Shown in pieces: positions 54,541 to 64,000 of a stretch of DNA of 64,000 nucleotides. Numbering within the stretch: position 1 is the stretch's first letter; every line of letters starts with the position of its first letter. A program made the translations under genes and the position numbers. Origin of the DNA: Bacteroidota bacterium (GTDB lineage Bacteria; Bacteroidota; Bacteroidia; Bacteroidales; JAAUTT01); the NCBI GenBank assembly GCA_030706405.1, contig JAUZOO010000010.1:1-64000 (forward strand), written 5' to 3'. Under the pieces are notes generated by a model, which ran no database searches, was not told the DNA's origin, and saw nothing but the letters and a program-made list of their open reading frames with translations.

Positions 54541-55941
54541 TTACATAAGATCCCTTGGATCAGTGATTACACCGGTTATCGCAGCGGCAGCAGCAGTAAG
54601 CGGGCTGGCGAGGAAAGTACGCGAACCGGGTCCCTGACGGCCTTCGAAGTTACGGTTCGAAGTTGCAACGGCATATTTGCCTTCGGGCACTTTATCGTCG
54701 TTCATAGCCAAACATGCAGAACATCCGGGTTGACGGAGTTCAAAACCTGCTTCAACAAGAGCTTTGTCAATGCCTTCTTCGATACATTGTTTTTCAACTT
54801 GTTTTGAACCGGGAACCAGCCATGCAATTACATTGTCGGCTTTCTTCTTTCCTTTTACAAATGCGGCAAAAGCACGGAAGTCTTCGATGCGGCCATTGGT
54901 ACAGCTACCAAGGAATACATAGTCAACACGACGGCCAATCATCTTGGAACCTGGTTCGATATCCATGTATTTCAAAGCCTTCAGGAAGGTGTTTTTATTG
55001 TTGTCCGACAAACCTTCACCTGTTGGAATGGTGTCGTTGATCTTCATGCCCATACCCGGATTGGTACCGTAAGTAATCATTGGGGTAATGTCGGCAGCAT
55101 CGTATTTATACACCAAGTCGAATTCAGCGCCTTCGTCAGTTTTGAGCGTCTTCCAGTAAGCAAGAGCTTTATCCCAAGCTTCACCTTTAGGAGCGAACTC
55201 ACGACCTTTCACGTAGTTGAAGGTGGTTTCGTCGGGAGCAATTAAACCTCCGCGTGCACCACTTTCGATACTCAGGTTACACAAGGTCATACGGCCTTCC
55301 ATGGTCAGACTGGTGATTGCCGAACCGGCATATTCGATAAAGTGACCGGTACCACCTGCTGTAGTAATCTTAGAGATGATATAAAGTGCAATATCTTTTG
55401 CAGTTACGCCCTTGCTCAAAGTTCCGTTAACTTCGATGAGCATTTTCTTGGGTTTAGGCTGCATGATGCATTGGGTAGATAATACCATCTCAACTTCGCT
55501 GGTACCAACGCCGAAAGCAACGGCACCAAAAGCTCCGTGAGTAGAAGTGTGGCTGTCGCCGCAAACCATGGTCGATCCGGGAAGGGTGATACCTAATTCC
55601 GGTCCAACAACGTGAACAACACCTTGCCAGGGATGACCCAACCCAAAAAGGTTAACGCCGTGGTTGTTACAGTTGCGGGTAAGGGTTTCAACCTGCGAAC
55701 GCGAAAGTTCGTCTTTAATAGTAAGGTGCTGGTCCTTAGTAGGAACATTATGGTCAGGGGTAGCAAACGTCTGTTTGGGACGTGCCACTTTGATTCCGCG
55801 TTTGTCCAAACCGGCAAAAGCCTGCGGGCTGGTTACTTCGTGTACAAGGTGCCGGTCGATATATAGCACCGATGGGCCGCCTTCGATCTCTTGAACTACA
55901 TGGCTGTCCCAAATCTTGTCAAATAAAGTTGTTTTGCTCAT
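54541..55941 (-). CDS. leuC: 3-isopropylmalate dehydratase large subunit
   Basis: 466 residues. Aconitase-type [4Fe-4S] enzyme: [15 protein letters not shown], the cluster cysteines in FLGSCTNGR and PGCSACLAM, and [12 protein letters not shown]. Complete. Lies 64 nt after leuA in the same operon. Confidence 0.96.
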   Translation of the reverse strand: MSKTTLFDKIWDSHVVQEIEGGPSVLYIDRHLVHEVTSPQAFAGLDKRGIKVARPKQTFATPDHNVPTKDQHLTIKDELSRSQVETLTRNCNNHGVNLFGLGHPWQGVVHVVGPELGITLPGSTMVCGDSHTSTHGAFGAVAFGVGTSEVEMVLSTQCIMQPKPKKMLIEVNGTLSKGVTAKDIALYIISKITTAGGTGHFIEYAGSAITSLTMEGRMTLCNLSIESGARGGLIAPDETTFNYVKGREFAPKGEAWDKALAYWKTLKTDEGAEFDLVYKYDAADITPMITYGTNPGMGMKINDTIPTGEGLSDNNKNTFLKALKYMDIEPGSKMIGRRVDYVFLGSCTNGRIEDFRAFAAFVKGKKKADNVIAWLVPGSKQVEKQCIEEGIDKALVEAGFELRQPGCSACLAMNDDKVPEGKYAVATSNRNFEGRQGPGSRTFLASPLTAAAAAITGVITDPRDLM

Positions 55942-56005
55942 TGTGTTTTAATTTGGACGATAGACTGTAGCTTTTGGGCTGATCTGTCGTCTATTAACTA
56001 TGGAC

Positions 56006-57502
56006 TTAATTTATTTTTGAAATAGCATCAATTAAAGCTTCAACCGAAGCGGTAACAATATCGGTGTTGGCCGAGAATCCGTAATAGATATTGCCTTTGT
56101 TCTCAACCTGAATATGAACTTTGCCAACATCGTCGCTACCACGGGTTACGGCTTGTACCAGAAACTCTTCGAGCGTAAGCTTTTTCTGAACTAACTGGCA
56201 TACAGCATTGAATCCGGCATTGATAGGGCCTGCTCCTGATGCGGTTGCAGTACAAACTTCGCCGTCGATAATCAGCTGTACAGTTGCCATTGGAATTGCC
56301 GACTTTCCACAAACTACATTGAGGTATTTCAATTTAATTTTACGCTTTTGTTCGGCTTTACCAACGCCAACAATAACATAAAGGTCGTCATCGTTGATAT
56401 CTTTTTTGCGGTCGGCCAACAACAGGAATTTGTTATAGGCATCGTCGAGTTCGTCGGGTGTTAAGTTGAAGCCCAGGCGTTGCAGGTGGTGGTTGAGGGC
56501 TGCACGACCGCTACGAGCGGTAAGTACAATGGCCGATTCGTTGATACCAACATCCTGTGGATCGATGATTTCGTAACTCTCGCGGTTTTTCAACACGCCA
56601 TCCTGATGGATTCCTGATGAATGGGCAAAGGCATTACGTCCTACAATAGCCTTGTTGGGCTGGATAGGCATGCGCATGAGCGTCGAAACCAAGCGGCTGG
56701 TTTTAAAGATATTTTTGGTGTTAATATCTGTATAAACCGGAATGTCTTTATGACTTTTAATAGCCATAACTACTTCTTCGAGGGCGGTGTTTCCTGCACG
56801 TTCGCCAATACCGTTCAGCGTTACTTCTACCTGGCGGGCTCCGTTAATAATCCCGGCAACGGTATTTGCCGTAGCCATACCGAGGTCGTTGTGGCAATGG
56901 GTCGAAAGAATGGCTTTGTCGATATTTTTTACATTTTCCCTCAGAAATTTTATTTTTTCGCCATACTCGTAGGGTGTACAATAACCGGTGGTGTCTGGAA
57001 TATTACATACGGTAGCCCCGGCACCGATAACAGCCTCAATAACACGGGCGAGGTACTCGTTTTCGGTACGTCCGGCATCTTCGGCATAAAACTCTACATC
57101 TTCAACGTATCTTTTAGCATACTTTACTGCAGCTATGGCGCGTTCAATGATTTCTTCGGGGTTCGATTTTAGCTTATAATTGATATGGTAGAACGAAGTT
57201 CCAATACCGGTGTGGATGCGTTTGTGTTTGGCAAACTTTAGGGCATCGGCAGCAACGTCAATATCTTTTTGAACTGCGCGGGTAAGGCCGCAGATGATAG
57301 GACGGGTTACGGCTTTCGAAATCTCAACAATCGAGTTGAAATCGCCCGGGCTGGAAATGGGGAACCCTGCTTCGATGATGTCAACTCCGAGTTCTTCGAG
57401 GGCACGGGCTACTTCAATTTTTTCAACCGTGTTAAGCTGGCAGCCCGGAACTTGTTCGCCGTCCCTGAGCGTTGTGTCGAAAATGTACAGTTTTTCTTCC
57501 AT
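56006..57502 (-). CDS. leuA: 2-isopropylmalate synthase
   Basis: 498 residues. First step of leucine synthesis from 2-oxoisovalerate and acetyl-CoA. [38 protein letters not shown] metal site, HSSGIHQDG and a C-terminal LeuA dimer domain (about 370-498) for leucine feedback. First structural gene of the operon, behind the attenuator at 57551-57676; the leader between the attenuator stem and the ATG is 48 nt. Confidence 0.95.
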   Translation of the reverse strand: MEEKLYIFDTTLRDGEQVPGCQLNTVEKIEVARALEELGVDIIEAGFPISSPGDFNSIVEISKAVTRPIICGLTRAVQKDIDVAADALKFAKHKRIHTGIGTSFYHINYKLKSNPEEIIERAIAAVKYAKRYVEDVEFYAEDAGRTENEYLARVIEAVIGAGATVCNIPDTTGYCTPYEYGEKIKFLRENVKNIDKAILSTHCHNDLGMATANTVAGIINGARQVEVTLNGIGERAGNTALEEVVMAIKSHKDIPVYTDINTKNIFKTSRLVSTLMRMPIQPNKAIVGRNAFAHSSGIHQDGVLKNRESYEIIDPQDVGINESAIVLTARSGRAALNHHLQRLGFNLTPDELDDAYNKFLLLADRKKDINDDDLYVIVGVGKAEQKRKIKLKYLNVVCGKSAIPMATVQLIIDGEVCTATASGAGPINAGFNAVCQLVQKKLTLEEFLVQAVTRGSDDVGKVHIQVENKGNIYYGFSANTDIVTASVEALIDAISKIN

Positions 57503-57550
57503 GACAAATTAGTTAAATGATCCAGTGAATCTACTTGCGCTTAGAAATGG

Positions 57551-57619
57551 AAAAAGCCATCCTGATTGAGAATGGCTTTTAATATATTTTTCTATATAAC
57601 ACACCATTCTCTCTCAATC
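57551..57619 (-). promoter_or_regulatory. Transcription attenuator of the leu operon (terminator and antiterminator)
   Basis: On the minus strand AAAAGCCATTCT pairs with AGGATGGCTTTT (57552-57580, one G-U) and is followed by T, an intrinsic terminator 48 nt before leuA. Its first arm, as CCATTCTCAATC (57564-57575), can instead pair with the upstream segment 57604-57619 (GATTGAGAGAGAATGG), which overlaps the leader peptide stop codon. This is the classic mutually exclusive layout. Confidence 0.82.
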
Positions 57620-57676
57620 CCTTAGAATAATAAGAGTTGCAATAATTAGAGCAAAAATGGCGAATAGGTTACGCAT
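57614..57676 (-). CDS. Leu/Ile-rich leader peptide of the leu operon
   Basis: 20 codons and TGA, starting MRNLFAIF and containing LIIATLIIL. Four Leu and five Ile codons make up nearly half. It begins about 21 nt after the -7 box TATATTTG (57697-57704). The stop codon lies inside the antiterminator segment, so a ribosome that finishes the peptide would block antitermination, while one stalled for charged Leu- or Ile-tRNA would allow it. Too short for normal gene callers. Confidence 0.8.
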   Translation of the reverse strand: MRNLFAIFALIIATLIILRD

Positions 57677-57696
57677 GGTTTATATCACTTTGAGCG

Positions 57697-57704
57697 CAAA
57701 TATA
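57697..57704 (-). promoter_or_regulatory. -7 promoter element (TATATTTG) of the leu operon
   Basis: CAAATATA on the plus strand reads TATATTTG on the minus strand, a TAnnTTTG match just upstream of the leader peptide ATG. No convincing -33 box. Confidence 0.65.
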
Positions 57705-57834
57705 TCGAATATGATTTGATTTAAAAAATCTTCTTTATAAGAATTTTTACAATTAATGAAAAATTAATTTTTATGTTAAAGGACATTATTGGGCTAAAAG
57801 TATTGTAAAACATAATTTTAGATGATAAATGTCA

Positions 57835-58719
57835 TTAATCTACGGTTGGTACGGTATCTTTTACTGTAGTCACATTTCGTGTTATGGAATATGCTACAAA
57901 AAAACCTATTGCCCGTTTTTTATCCGAGAGGTTGGTGGAAACATTGGCAGGTTGCCCGCCAAAGGGGTCGGCTCCGTGAGAAGCTAATTCGATATCGTTT
58001 AAATAGGTGGCATAATCCTTGGTTATTCCACAGGATTCCAGTGTTATTACGTCGTTTAATTTAAGACGTTCATCGGTTTTGGTTGGAACGATATGGTAAA
58101 CATTTTGGTCGGTTACATAGCTGCCGTTAAAGAACTCATCGTTTGTAAAGGTGACTTCCGAGAGCGTATCGGTGAGTAAGATATTGTTACGTTTTACTTT
58201 AAAAGCGTAATAATTAGTTATATCGGCGGGGTCCTGTGTCCATATCCGTACTTCATAGCGGTACTTATAGAATTTTTTCACCACTTTAACGGCTATGGAA
58301 TCAATTTTAGATATGGGATAAAGTTTACTGCTTGCTGAGTATTCTTCGGTCTGTCCGTTCTTGTCGACATCGACGTTTTTGATGGTTAGCGTATAGGTAC
58401 GCCCGGGTACTCCGTAAACATTGGGTTGAGTTAGGTAATCACCAGGATTTAAAGGGTCTTCGGTAAGGTTAAACACATTGGTACCATCACTAATGCTTAC
58501 GTCGGCCTTTGTAACCGGCTCAAGCGGCTTGTTATAGAAATAACCCGAAGACAACGCCAGATGCACTCTGTGGGCCATGGTGTCGGTGGAAATGGAACCA
58601 TCTACCACCAATCGCTGGTATGAGGTTGCGAGTTCACTGCTAATGGTACTGGTGATGTCTTCTGTACAGCCGGTAGCAGCAATTATCGGCAATAAGAACA
58701 GGCATATTATCTTTTTCAT
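57835..58719 (-). CDS. DUF4249 outer-membrane-associated lipoprotein
   Basis: 294 residues. Lipoprotein signal with lipobox IAATGC, lipidated Cys at about 18. DUF4249 features follow: QRLVVDGSISTD near the mature N-terminus, ADVSISDG, YTLTIK and a C-terminal GFFVAYS. DUF4249 genes usually sit beside a TonB-dependent receptor, as here (5-nt gap). It is probably the surface partner of that receptor; the ligand is unknown. Confidence 0.88.
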   Translation of the reverse strand: MKKIICLFLLPIIAATGCTEDITSTISSELATSYQRLVVDGSISTDTMAHRVHLALSSGYFYNKPLEPVTKADVSISDGTNVFNLTEDPLNPGDYLTQPNVYGVPGRTYTLTIKNVDVDKNGQTEEYSASSKLYPISKIDSIAVKVVKKFYKYRYEVRIWTQDPADITNYYAFKVKRNNILLTDTLSEVTFTNDEFFNGSYVTDQNVYHIVPTKTDERLKLNDVITLESCGITKDYATYLNDIELASHGADPFGGQPANVSTNLSDKKRAIGFFVAYSITRNVTTVKDTVPTVD

Positions 58720-58724
58720 GTTTC

Positions 58725-61070
58725 TTAGAATTTGAAATTATAGGTGATGGAAGGAATAAAGGGAAAGAGATAGATGTTTTCGGCTTTGGTGTTCCCTGGT
58801 TTGTCCTTATCGTCAATAAATTTGATGGCCCAGGTATTATGGCGCGAGTAAACGTTATAAACGGAGAAATTCCATTCGCCCTGCCACCAACGGCCAGGAT
58901 GTTCCTTGCCTTTGAGGGTAAGAGCCACATCGAGGCGGTGATAATCGGGCAGCCGATATGTATTCCTGTCGGTATAAATAGGGATGGTTGTATTACCAAC
59001 AATGGCCTTTCCGGTAGGGAAAGTGGTTGGTGCCCCGGTGGCATAAATCCAAGTGGTACCTACTGATACCCGTTTGCTGAGCGAATAATTTAATACCAGG
59101 TTAATGTAATGCGGTTTATCTTGTGGCGACAGATATAGCTTCCCATCGTTTATCGAATTGATAGTCCGATTTGAGCGAGACCAGGTATAGCTAACCCAAC
59201 CATTGAGCCTGGTATCTGGAAATTGAATCATAAACTCAGCTCCATACGCTTTGCCCTTCCCGAAACGCAGTTCGGCTTCGAGCTTCCTGTTCAGGAAAAG
59301 TTGTGCATTGTCCTTAAAATCAATTACATTTTGCATTTCTTTATAATACACTTCCACCGAAGTTTGAAGTTTATGGTCGAATATATCGTGGAAAATGCCC
59401 AAGGCAACCTGATCGGCAATCTGTGGTTTTACATTTGGACTGGAAGAAAACCACAAATCCATCGGAGTACCGGCAGAGCCGTTCGATGCCATTTGGATAT
59501 ACTGTCTTGTACGCGAGTAACTAGTTTTAACGGAAGTGTTGTTATCTATTTCGTATTTTAAACCAAGACGAGGTTCAAATCCTCCATAAGTCTTAAAGAA
59601 TTTTCCGCTTCCGTATACCGTTGAATCGATTACATTATAGTTTCCGTCGAGGTTATAAACGGTGCCTTTTCCGATGTTATTGAACCACGAATAACGGAGA
59701 CCGTATTTGAGTGTTAATTTTGAGTTTATTTCGTGCTCGTTGGAAACAAACAAGGCATTTTCTAAACCATAATTATTGGCCAGTTTGTAGGTTGGATAAG
59801 CTCCCTCTGAATCGACTGTACCCGGGCTAAGGATGTGATACACGGATTGAAACCCGAATTTAGTGGTTATCTGCGGAATCGGGTAATAGGTGAAATCGCC
59901 CTTTAATCCAAGTTCCGACATGTTATATTTCCAGATGAACTTAGAGGTTTCGTTGTTTTGCATGGTCAGTTCATAATCGTACTGACTGTAAACAAACGTT
60001 AGATTGCTAAATAATTGTTGGGAATATAAATGGTTCCAGCGGGTGGTGAACGTTTTGTTTCCGAAATCCATTCCGGCATACGAGTTTTTAAAGACGTCGC
60101 GTCCTAAATAGGCAGACACGAACAAACGGTTATTATCGTTGAACTGATGGTTAAGTTTAAGGTTTAAGTCGTAGAAATACAGTTTATTATCTTTAAGGTT
60201 TTCTGACCCTGATAGTGGAAAGAACATATCAATATAAGTACGTCGTCCTGAAGCAATAAACGAGGTGCGGTCTTTCTGAATTGGGCCTTCGAGGGTAAGC
60301 CGACTGGAAATTACACCAACACCTCCCGAGCCATTAAATTTTTTGTTATTCCCATCCTTCATACGAACATCGAGCAACGATGAAAGTCGTCCTCCGTAAC
60401 TGGCAGGAATATCGCCTTTATAAAGTTTAAGGTCTTTAATAGCATCGTTATTAAAAACGGAGAAGAAACCCATGAGGTGCGAAGCATTGTAAACCGTAGC
60501 TTCGTCAAGTACAATAAGGTTTTGGTCGGCACTTCCGCCACGTACGTTGAAGGCCGACGACCCTTCGGCCGCAGCCTGAACACCGGGTAATAATTGAATT
60601 GCTTTCAAAAGATCCACTTCGCCCATAAGTGCCGGTATCTGGCGGATTGTTTTCATATCCAACCTATTAACGCTCATTTCCGGTTGGCGAATATTTACGT
60701 CTGGTCGTTGCGAGGAAACAACAACTTCCTTGAGGGTTTGTTTAAATGGAAGTAAATCAATATTTAATGTAACATTAGATTTTAGGTCTACTTCTTTTTC
60801 GAGGGTTGTATAGCCAATAAAGCTGTAAGATATTTTGTATTTTCCGGGCTGCAGGCTTAAGGAATAAAAACCATAAAGATTGGTAGATGCTCCGGTTTTC
60901 TGTTCTTTCAGGTAAACGGTTACGCCTATGAGGGCTTCACCATTTTCGGCATCTTTAACATAACCGCTCAGTGTTACACGGGTTGAATTGTTTGTAGGCA
61001 CAGCCTTCCCGGGAGGAATGGCAAAAAATAGCAAGATTAAAATACTTACGGATAATAACTGTTTTGTCAT
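58725..61070 (-). CDS. TonB-dependent receptor with N-terminal carboxypeptidase-like domain
   Basis: 781 residues with a signal peptide (about 1-23), a CarboxypepD_reg-like domain (about 32-112, TLSGYVKDAENGEALIGVTVYL), a plug (VNRLDMKTIRQIPALMGEVDLLKAIQLLPGV region, about 125-235) and a beta barrel that ends in an aromatic residue (YNFKF). It imports a substrate through the outer membrane. It differs from SusC in size and lacks a SusD partner; the partner is the DUF4249 lipoprotein. Complete. Confidence 0.93.
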   Translation of the reverse strand: MTKQLLSVSILILLFFAIPPGKAVPTNNSTRVTLSGYVKDAENGEALIGVTVYLKEQKTGASTNLYGFYSLSLQPGKYKISYSFIGYTTLEKEVDLKSNVTLNIDLLPFKQTLKEVVVSSQRPDVNIRQPEMSVNRLDMKTIRQIPALMGEVDLLKAIQLLPGVQAAAEGSSAFNVRGGSADQNLIVLDEATVYNASHLMGFFSVFNNDAIKDLKLYKGDIPASYGGRLSSLLDVRMKDGNNKKFNGSGGVGVISSRLTLEGPIQKDRTSFIASGRRTYIDMFFPLSGSENLKDNKLYFYDLNLKLNHQFNDNNRLFVSAYLGRDVFKNSYAGMDFGNKTFTTRWNHLYSQQLFSNLTFVYSQYDYELTMQNNETSKFIWKYNMSELGLKGDFTYYPIPQITTKFGFQSVYHILSPGTVDSEGAYPTYKLANNYGLENALFVSNEHEINSKLTLKYGLRYSWFNNIGKGTVYNLDGNYNVIDSTVYGSGKFFKTYGGFEPRLGLKYEIDNNTSVKTSYSRTRQYIQMASNGSAGTPMDLWFSSSPNVKPQIADQVALGIFHDIFDHKLQTSVEVYYKEMQNVIDFKDNAQLFLNRKLEAELRFGKGKAYGAEFMIQFPDTRLNGWVSYTWSRSNRTINSINDGKLYLSPQDKPHYINLVLNYSLSKRVSVGTTWIYATGAPTTFPTGKAIVGNTTIPIYTDRNTYRLPDYHRLDVALTLKGKEHPGRWWQGEWNFSVYNVYSRHNTWAIKFIDDKDKPGNTKAENIYLFPFIPSITYNFKF

Positions 61071-61217
61071 AATTCTTAAATAAAATGGGTTACAAAAAAC
61101 GTTGCCAAAATAGGGCTGATTTAGTTTATTAACGAAAAAAATTCGATGGATGGTAGAATTTTATCGGTAGAATGACTGTTGAGGGGGATTGAGCCAAAAT
61201 ATCCCCAAAATAAAGCA

Positions 61218-61249
61218 GAAAGGAGCTTGGCTATAAGCCAGCTCCTTTC
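61218..61249 (-). terminator. Intrinsic terminator of trpB2
   Basis: On the minus strand GAAAGGAGCTGGCT and AGCCAAGCTCCTTTC pair with a single-base bulge around a TATA loop, followed by a T-rich tail (TGCTTTATTTT), 26 nt after the stop. Confidence 0.82.
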
Positions 61250-61275
61250 CAAACAAAAAGATAGTATTGTATTTT

Positions 61276-62637
61276 TTACAAAATCTTATCCAGTTGAGAC
61301 AGGCTTTCTTTTATTTCGGCATCGGTAACCTCATGATCCTGAAGGTTTCCGGAGAAATATTGATCGTACGCTGCCATATCAATAAATCCGTGTCCCGAGA
61401 GATTAAAGAGGATATTTTTTGAACTGCCTTCTTCCTTGGCCTTCAGGGCTTCGCGAATAGCAACGGCGATAGCGTGAGTGGATTCGGGTGCAGGAATGAT
61501 GCCTTCCGTACGGGCAAACAACACCCCGGCCTCGAAAGTTTCGAGCTGTTTCACGGATTGAGCTTCAATAAGGTTGTCTTTAAGTAATTGACTAACAATT
61601 GAACCTGCGCCGTGATAACGTAATCCTCCAGCGTGAATATTATCAGGAACAAAATTATGACCTAAGGTATACATCGGTAATAAAGGTGTAAAGCCTTCGG
61701 TATCACCAAAGTCGTACTGAAATTGACCACGGGTAAGTTTGGGGCACGAGGCTGGTTCAGCCGCAATTACCCTTGTTTGTTTGCCTTCGGTGAAATTTCC
61801 TTTCAGGAAGGGGAACGAGATACCTGCAAAGTTGGAACCTCCACCAAAACAACCAATTACAATATCAGGGTAATCGCCCGCAATTTCCAGCTGTTTGAGC
61901 GATTCGAGCCCAATAACAGTCTGGTGCAGAAGAACGTGATTAAGAACACTTCCCAGTGCATATTTGGTATTGTCGTCTTTCATGGCCATTTCAACAGCTT
62001 CGGAGATGGCCATCCCAAGGCTTCCCGGAGAATCGGGATGTTCGGCCAGAATTTTACGTCCAGCTTCGGTGAGGTGGCTAGGAGAAGCAATGACATCGGC
62101 CCCCCAGGTATTCATCAGCATTTTGCGATAAGGTTTTTGAAAATAGCTAACCTTTACCATAAACACTTTAAGGTCGATTCCGAAATGATTGCAAGCATAG
62201 CTCAGTGCGCTACCCCATTGACCGGCACCGGTTTCGGTGGTAATATGTTTGGTACCTTCTTTGTAATTGTAATAAGCCTGCGGGATTGCTGTGTTAGGTT
62301 TATGCGAACCAGCGTAACTTACACTTTCGTTTTTGTAATAAATTTTAGCTGTGGTTCCTAATGCTTTTTCGAGGTTATAAGCACGATGAAGCGGGGTAGG
62401 ACGCCATATTTTATAAAGATCCTGAACTTCTTCAGGAATGTCAATCCAGCGATCGGATGATACTTCCTGTTTAATAAGTTCCATGGGAAAAAGTGGTGCA
62501 AGAGCATCGGCAGTAACGGGCTGTTTGGTAACAGGATGGAGCGGAGGCAATGGCTTGTTGGGCATATCGGCAACGATATTGTACCATTGGGTAGGCATGT
62601 CTTTTTCACTCAGATAAATTTTTTTCTCTTTACTCAT
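61276..62637 (-). CDS. TrpB2-type tryptophan synthase beta-like PLP enzyme
   Basis: 453 residues, longer than TrpB1 (about 400). PLP lysine in AGSHKPNTA, the [13 protein letters not shown] motif, and [11 protein letters not shown] phosphate loop. N-terminal extension and internal insertions place it in the TrpB2 family, which acts without TrpA and is thought to salvage indole or condense indole with serine. No trp genes are nearby. Candidate -7 box at 62690-62697. Confidence 0.92.
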   Translation of the reverse strand: MSKEKKIYLSEKDMPTQWYNIVADMPNKPLPPLHPVTKQPVTADALAPLFPMELIKQEVSSDRWIDIPEEVQDLYKIWRPTPLHRAYNLEKALGTTAKIYYKNESVSYAGSHKPNTAIPQAYYNYKEGTKHITTETGAGQWGSALSYACNHFGIDLKVFMVKVSYFQKPYRKMLMNTWGADVIASPSHLTEAGRKILAEHPDSPGSLGMAISEAVEMAMKDDNTKYALGSVLNHVLLHQTVIGLESLKQLEIAGDYPDIVIGCFGGGSNFAGISFPFLKGNFTEGKQTRVIAAEPASCPKLTRGQFQYDFGDTEGFTPLLPMYTLGHNFVPDNIHAGGLRYHGAGSIVSQLLKDNLIEAQSVKQLETFEAGVLFARTEGIIPAPESTHAIAVAIREALKAKEEGSSKNILFNLSGHGFIDMAAYDQYFSGNLQDHEVTDAEIKESLSQLDKIL

Positions 62638-62689
62638 AATATGTTGTGTTAATAAGTTGTCTGCAATTCAGAAGTGATTTTGAGTACCA

Positions 62690-62697
62690 CAAAAATA
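62690..62697 (-). promoter_or_regulatory. -7 promoter element (TATTTTTG) of trpB2
   Basis: CAAAAATA on the plus strand reads TATTTTTG on the minus strand, a TAnnTTTG match 52 nt before the ATG. The rest of the 259-nt gap up to 62896 shows nothing I can name. Confidence 0.5.
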
Positions 62698-62896
62698 AAA
62701 ATTATCGTATCGCAAACAATTAAAACCAAATAATTTGCAACGGGTTACATTTTTATGAAGCTCATAACCAGTTGAAATAGTGTTTGAGAAATACGATTAG
62801 CTATTAATCCGAGGCAGGTTCTTGCTTTAACATCGCATAAGAATTAGAACAGGAAGAATATTGATAGCACTTGCCTAACGGGAATTTAAAGATTTA

Positions 62897-64000
62897 TTAT
62901 TCAGTGTAAAGGGCGTCTATTTTTTCGAGCAGTTCTTCTTTTTTGATGGGTTTGGAAATATAGTCGTCGAATCCACTATAAAGAAATTTTTGTTTTTCGT
63001 GTTCGAGGGCGTATGCTGTTTGTGCAATTATTGGCAGGTGCGGACGGAATATTTTGATTTCTTTCATAGCCGTAAGTCCATCCATTTCGGGCATTTTTAT
63101 ATCCATTAAAACCAGATTAATTTTAGGATTTTGTCGACATATTTCTATGGCCTCCCTTCCGTTATGAGCAAAAAGTAGTGTGCTGTTCGAATTTGCAAGA
63201 AACTCTTTAATTAACAAATAGTTGAAAGTTTCGTCTTCGGCTATGAGTATGGTTTTGGGGATTCTATAAATTGTAGGTTTGGGTATAATTGGCTGAAATT
63301 CAGGTTCGTTAGTTAGTTTAATGGGCAAGGTAAGGAAAAAAGTAGATCCCTGACCTGGCGTAGACGTTAAGCACAAAGAGCCGCCCTGTATCTCGGCATA
63401 TCCCTTGGAAATAGATAAGCCCAGTCCGGTTCCTCCGTATTGCAGAGGTATTGATGAGTTTGCTTGGGCAAATCGTTCAAAAATTACTTCCTGAACCTCA
63501 GGGGCAATACCAATTCCGGTATCCTTCACAAAAAACTCAATAAAGTCTGTTTTTAAAGTATATCCAAATTCAATGCTGCCGTTATGCGTGAATTTAAACG
63601 CATTATTAAGCAAATTGGTGATAATTTGAGTAAGTTTAGTACTGTCGGTAACGATAGTAAAATGAGAGGTTTCGATTTGTTTATGAAGGATGAGGTCAAT
63701 TCCTTTATCGGTGGCTTGTGGTTTAAAAATAGTGTACAGGTTATTAAGAATTTCGTTTACCCGTGTAGGTGTTGACGTTACAATTTCGTGGCCGGTTTGG
63801 ATACGGGCAACGGTAAGTACATCGTCGATAATGGAAAGCAGTTGGTTACTGCTGTTTATAATTATTTCAACGAATTCTTTCTGATTTTCGTGTGAAATAT
63901 CGGACTGATCCAGTAGGTTGGCAAACCCTACAATGGCGTTTAGTGGAGTCCGTATTTCGTGCGACATATTTTGCAGGAAGGCGGTTTTGAGTTTGTCCGA
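62897..64000 (-). CDS. Hybrid sensor histidine kinase, C-terminal part (cut by window end)
   Basis: At least 367 residues; the frame stays open to base 64000, so the sensor region is outside the window. Visible in order: HisKA dimerisation helix with NMSHEIRTPLNAIVGF (phospho-His), HATPase with TNLLNNAFKF and GTGLGLSISKG, and a receiver domain with LVLMDIKMPEMDG (phospho-Asp) in the last 130 residues. A hybrid kinase passing phosphate to its own receiver. The Met in MSHEIR is internal, not a start. Confidence 0.93.
   Translation of the reverse strand, partial: SDKLKTAFLQNMSHEIRTPLNAIVGFANLLDQSDISHENQKEFVEIIINSSNQLLSIIDDVLTVARIQTGHEIVTSTPTRVNEILNNLYTIFKPQATDKGIDLILHKQIETSHFTIVTDSTKLTQIITNLLNNAFKFTHNGSIEFGYTLKTDFIEFFVKDTGIGIAPEVQEVIFERFAQANSSIPLQYGGTGLGLSISKGYAEIQGGSLCLTSTPGQGSTFFLTLPIKLTNEPEFQPIIPKPTIYRIPKTILIAEDETFNYLLIKEFLANSNSTLLFAHNGREAIEICRQNPKINLVLMDIKMPEMDGLTAMKEIKIFRPHLPIIAQTAYALEHEKQKFLYSGFDDYISKPIKKEELLEKIDALYTE

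Noticed and set aside
56621-57172. 183-codon plus-strand frame opposite leuA
   Set aside because: Antisense to conserved LeuA catalytic sequence, no homology seen.

Overview
The window is a piece of chromosome from a Bacteroidota bacterium, most likely order Bacteroidales/Marinilabiliales. The signs are: promoters of the TAnnTTTG type (the Bacteroidetes -7 element, sometimes with TTTG about 20 nt upstream) in front of many genes; a TonB-dependent receptor paired with a DUF4249 lipoprotein; a zinc-free type B ribosomal protein L31; the alternative GlmU-like nucleotidyltransferase; a fused glycogen synthase-phosphorylase; and ParC/ParE, Lon and HU of Bacteroidetes type. Most of the window is ordinary housekeeping sequence. 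I see no prophage, CRISPR array, rRNA or intact insertion sequence.

Layout. 1-9.2 kb: start of an unidentified minus-strand gene, a membrane patatin-like lipase, a DUF6629 membrane protein, a minus-strand lon-coaD-thioredoxin-like run, the GlmU-like gene and rpmE2. 9.2-16 kb: a polysaccharide flippase, tRNA-His, then aroK-parC-parE read leftwards from a promoter before parE. 16-22.7 kb: an orphan 98-residue gene behind five CGTTTAT repeats at an exact 11-bp period, then a minus-strand series DUF134 regulator - two NifX-like proteins - DUF1847 - DUF302 - MBL hydrolase - LysR regulator - YeiH exporter - chromate-type transporter. 22.7-30.3 kb, plus strand: fni, cmk, ispH, pfkA, priA, rfaE1, tRNA-Pro. 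30.4-34 kb: a 7TM sensor fused to an IS1595-transposase-like zinc ribbon/HTH, and a GH88 hydrolase. 34.5-44.4 kb: HU and a four-gene glycogen operon. 44.5-50.6 kb: tadA, a CNNM/CBS protein, aroA, a small membrane protein, dprA and an AT-rich PKD lipoprotein. 50.8-57.7 kb: a leftward branched-chain amino acid operon leuA-leuC-leuD-cimA-leuB behind a leader peptide and attenuator. 57.8-64 kb: DUF4249 lipoprotein, TonB receptor, TrpB2 and a hybrid histidine kinase cut by the window end.

Most interesting points. (1) The 638-residue protein at 30427-32343 joins a 7TMR-DISM membrane sensor and a coiled coil to the DNA-binding front part of an IS1595-type transposase without its catalytic domain, which suggests a membrane-anchored transcription factor of transposon origin. 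(2) Before leuA lies a 20-codon peptide gene with 9 Leu/Ile codons, whose stop codon sits inside an antiterminator segment next to an intrinsic terminator. It fits an operon that makes leucine and, through citramalate synthase, isoleucine. (3) The DUF134/NifX/DUF1847/DUF302/MBL/LysR/YeiH/ChrA series has two well-formed candidate operators and looks like a regulated metal-sulfur or oxyanion system of unknown function. (4) A 136-bp GC-rich palindromic element fills the leuD-cimA gap almost to the base.

Several apparent TTG starts fall inside -7 promoter elements (parE, fni) or just before one (ispH). I chose the downstream ATG there and noted each case.
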